Positions 5,619 to 7,222 of a stretch of DNA of 7,222 nucleotides are shown in pieces. The position numbers were made by a program, and so were the translations under genes. The notes under the pieces are model-generated. The model made no database searches. It worked only from the letters and a program-made list of their open reading frames with translations, and had not been told where the DNA came from. This DNA comes from UBA1138 sp036338615 (GTDB taxonomy: Bacteria; Gemmatimonadota; Gemmatimonadetes; Longimicrobiales; Gaopeijiaceae): assembly GCA_036338615.1 (NCBI GenBank), contig JAYZBT010000204.1:1-7222 (forward strand), written 5' to 3'. Every line of letters starts with the position of its first letter. Position 1 is the stretch's first letter.

Positions 5619-6643
5619 GCCGGGGCCTCGACGCGTTCCACGAGCACCCATTCCGCTTGGCCACGCCGCAGCGCGATGAGCGCTCCACGAATGAGGTAGG
5701 CCACCGGATCGCCCGCGGCGCTCGCCATCTCGGCGGTAATCTCCGTGCCTTTGACCACGCCCAGGTCGAGCAGCCTTCGGCGCTGCGGCCCGCGGCAAGC
5801 TGGCGAGAGGTCCAGCACCCGACCGACTTCACCAGGCGACAGGTCCGCCAGCGTCTCGGACGGTCCTTCCGCGCTCTCGCCCTCGGCGAGCACGCGCACG
5901 GTCACGTTGCGGGCGGCGACGAGGCCGACCGACCATTCGCGACCCCCGCTGGCGACACGCACGCGCTTGTTGTCACGCGACACGACCTCGAGTCGTCCGC
6001 CGAGGTGGAGCCCCTGCGTGAGCAAGGTGTCGAAGATCTCGCGTGGCTCATCCTCGAGGTGGACGATCGCCACTGTGCGGCCCGGTAGCGCGCCCGCGAG
6101 GCTCAACTGCTCGACCTCGGGCATGTCACCGCTCGGAGTGGGAATCGGGTCGCCGTGCGGATCCCAGCGCGGGTGTCCGAGCCGGGCCGACAGTGCTTCC
6201 GCCTGCTCCGCCGAGAGGTCGTGCTCGACGCGCTCCGCTTCGTCGTGCCACTCGGTCGCCGGCACGCCGGTCCGGTCCGCGAGGTAGCGCTCCCAGAGTC
6301 GGTGCGTGCGTACGAGCCGCAACGCCGTGTCGCGCCCGTCCTCGGAGAGAGAGGGGCTCTCGTCACCCGCGTGCACGAGGCCCAACTCGGTAAGTCGCTG
6401 CAGCAGCTTCGCGGATCGGACGGTGGAGATCTCGAGTCGGCCTGCAAGACTCTCCAGCGTCGTGACGCGACCGGCCTGCTCCCAGGTGTACACGTGCTTG
6501 AGCGCGTCCTCCAAGCGGACACGCTCGGTCAGACGCGCTACGTGCGCGAAGCGCGCGTACACACCGCGGCGCGGCCAGAACACCACAGCCAAAGCAGCGA
6601 CCATGAGGCCGAAGACGGAGAGTGCGAGAGCGGGATCAACCAT
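5603..6643 (-). CDS. Membrane-anchored DtxR/MntR-family regulator with two C-terminal FeoA-like domains
   Basis: This 346-residue metal-dependent regulator has an unusual layout. One N-terminal transmembrane helix (about 4-24) ends in WPRRG. A winged helix-turn-helix domain (about 40-110) and a DtxR dimerisation domain (about 110-170, ending GHPRWDPHGDPIP) follow. A first FeoA/SH3-like domain covers about 174-250 and a second about 264-337. Aligned by eye to MntR and DtxR, the metal ligands are Asp46, His114, Glu137, Glu140 and His141. Lys49 replaces MntR Glu11. His114, Glu118 and His133 match the DtxR ancillary site. Residues 46 and 137 are Asp and Glu as in MntR, not Met and Cys as in DtxR. 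The first FeoA-like domain corresponds to the usual DtxR third domain; the second is extra and may serve as the FeoA partner of the adjacent feoB, which has no separate feoA. A DtxR-like box lies about 50 bases upstream, suggesting autoregulation. The ATG at 6643 lacks a clear ribosome-binding site; ATG 6604 is a less likely alternative because it would cut the helix. Confidence 0.88.
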   Translation of the reverse strand: MVDPALALSVFGLMVAALAVVFWPRRGVYARFAHVARLTERVRLEDALKHVYTWEQAGRVTTLESLAGRLEISTVRSAKLLQRLTELGLVHAGDESPSLSEDGRDTALRLVRTHRLWERYLADRTGVPATEWHDEAERVEHDLSAEQAEALSARLGHPRWDPHGDPIPTPSGDMPEVEQLSLAGALPGRTVAIVHLEDEPREIFDTLLTQGLHLGGRLEVVSRDNKRVRVASGGREWSVGLVAARNVTVRVLAEGESAEGPSETLADLSPGEVGRVLDLSPACRGPQRRRLLDLGVVKGTEITAEMASAAGDPVAYLIRGALIALRRGQAEWVLVERVEAPAEIAS

Positions 6644-6693
6644 TCGGGTAGCCGGCTGGACCGACGTAGCGTGAAGTGATGTTCGTACCGAAA

Positions 6694-6717
6694 TTTAGGC
6701 ACGACTAACTTTAGGCA
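6694..6717 (+). repeat. Direct repeat TTTAGGCA, two copies 16 bases apart
   Basis: TTTAGGCA occurs at 6694-6701 and again at 6710-6717 without a mismatch. TTAGG is also the DtxR half-site, so the second copy may mark a further binding half-site beside the main inverted repeat. Confidence 0.5.
6695..6713 (-). promoter_or_regulatory. DtxR/IdeR/MntR-like operator upstream of the regulator gene
   Basis: The plus strand contains TTAGG, five spacer bases, then CTAAC, ending TTTA. This matches the 19-base DtxR/IdeR consensus (TTAGGTTAG, S, CTAACCTAA) at 13 of 19 positions by my count, including both inner and outer TTAGG/CTAAC core elements. It lies 52-70 bases upstream of the regulator's ATG in an AT-richer patch. 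It is probably the self-regulating site of this operon. Affinity and the real regulator are unproven. Confidence 0.55.
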
Positions 6718-6767
6718 AGCCCACCAGCGAGCGCAAGGTCACAGTTTCACCCGCCGGTCGTCCTTCG

Positions 6768-7222
6768 ATGCTCGACTCGGGGATATACATTGGGCCCGAG
6801 TTTGAGGAAATCGGCCACAGCGTCACCGGTGACACGACGGAGCACCGGTACGCCGCCATCGGCTCGGACTCCATGGTCCGGTACGGATTCCAGTTCCATC
6901 CCGAGGTCGACGATACCGAGCTCGGGGACGAGATGATCACGAATTTCGTCTTCTAGATCTGTGGCTGCGAAGCCAGGTGGTCGATGGGTCGAGTCTTGGA
7001 CGAACAGGTCGAACGCGTCCGGGTACGGCCTTCAGTCGAGCGTGCTGCCCTTGCGTTCGGTCGGTGTGAAGGCTGACCTCCGGCGTATGAACACCCCGTG
7101 CTCCTGAGCGGAGACGTCGCCTGGGAGACGCTCATCCACGCGGTCTCTACCATCACGAGTCAGGTGCCGGGCATCAACCGCTGCGTATGGAACCTGGGAA
7201 CTGTCCACCCCGAGCGTGCCTC
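6768..7222 (+). pseudogene. guaA: Decayed guaA (GMP synthase, glutamine-hydrolysing), missing its ATP-pyrophosphatase domain
   Basis: GMP synthase aminates XMP. From about 6792 the frame reads FEEIGHSVTG, EHRYAAIGSD and YGFQFHPEVDDT, the end of the class I glutaminase domain with its catalytic His-Pro-Glu. It continues through ITNFVF, a TAG at 6954-6956, then ICGCEARWSMGRVLDEQVER in the same frame, which is the standard GuaA linker. The stop thus replaces one residue inside a conserved block; GAG to TAG would explain it. The expected SGGVDSS loop and the rest of the ATP-pyrophosphatase domain are absent. From 7039 another frame gives SVLPLRSVGVKADLRR. After losing one base near 7085 it continues as YEHPVLLSGDVAWE and VPGINRCVWNLG, the dimerisation domain. 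The fragment has no complete N-terminal glutaminase half (residues before about 6790 are doubtful) and runs off the right edge. It is divergent from the metal operon. An intact guaA must exist elsewhere, or purines must be scavenged. Confidence 0.78.

Larger units (their letters stand above)
6692..6718 (-). promoter_or_regulatory. Possible promoter of the regulator-feoB operon
   Basis: The minus strand has TTGCCT (6718-6713; four of six matches to TTGACA) and TAAATT (6697-6692; four of six to TATAAT), separated by 15 bases, which is shorter than ideal. The pair brackets the DtxR-like box exactly, so a bound repressor would block polymerase. Support is mainly positional. Confidence 0.3.

Noticed and set aside
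3970..5699. Several plus-strand open frames antisense to the first feoB
   Set aside because: They overlap a FeoB with complete motifs, have Ser/Arg/Thr-rich low-complexity composition and no ribosome-binding sites or domains.
5604..5798. Upstream extension of the first FeoB to an earlier start
   Set aside because: It would overlap the regulator's coding sequence by 195 bases and adds an Arg-rich segment without family similarity; the TGATG junction with GGAG fits the family length better.
6695..6940. Minus-strand open frame of 81 codons between the regulator and the guaA relic
   Set aside because: It is the reverse complement of the recognisable GuaA-coding stretch and has no features of its own.
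6954..6956. TAG in the guaA relic as a recoded sense codon
   Set aside because: TAG is the normal stop of both feoB genes and of mscS here, and the relic also carries a domain deletion and a frameshift.

Overview
This is a high-GC bacterial window dominated by a divalent-metal (Feo-type) uptake locus on the minus strand. Five intact genes run right to left from about 6643 to 122: (i) a membrane-anchored DtxR/MntR-family regulator carrying two C-terminal FeoA-like domains; (ii) a first FeoB, translationally coupled to it by a TGATG overlap; (iii) an MscS-family mechanosensitive channel; (iv) a free-standing FeoA; and (v) a second, clearly different FeoB. The two FeoB proteins belong to different sequence types. 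The first has the GFGCNAAG / CNGRWPT / HNPCST motif set, and the second has the SGYACAVPAI / CSARLPVY set. This looks like two separate Feo modules in tandem rather than a recent duplication.

The regulatory signals visible in the sequence also split the locus in two. A DtxR/IdeR-like inverted repeat (6695-6713) lies just upstream of the regulator-feoB module, which fits autoregulation. A Fur-like imperfect palindrome (2407-2427), with a possible -10 just upstream, lies immediately before the feoA-feoB module. A weak hairpin separates that promoter from the mscS stop. The plausible reading is that module 1 answers to its own DtxR/MntR-type sensor and module 2 to a Fur-type regulator encoded elsewhere. 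The sensor keeps MntR-like ligands (Asp46, Glu137, Glu140, His141, His114), and the first FeoB has the motif set I associate with the FeoB group that includes a reported manganese transporter. A division of labour between Mn and Fe is therefore worth testing but is not shown by sequence.

Both edges hold damaged genes on the plus strand. On the right, about 6768-7222 is a decayed guaA (GMP synthase). The end of its glutaminase domain and the start of the linker are followed by an in-frame TAG, loss of the whole ATP-pyrophosphatase domain, and a frameshifted C-terminal dimerisation domain. On the left, 1-113 is the 3' end of a membrane protein (possibly MATE-like) that needs one frameshift to read through.

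The organism cannot be named from this window. High GC, GTG and TTG starts, a Gram-negative style Feo/MscS content and a membrane-bound DtxR-FeoA fusion suggest an environmental Gram-negative lineage such as Gemmatimonadota, Planctomycetota or relatives, but this is a guess. I saw no tRNA, rRNA, insertion sequence, CRISPR array or phage gene.
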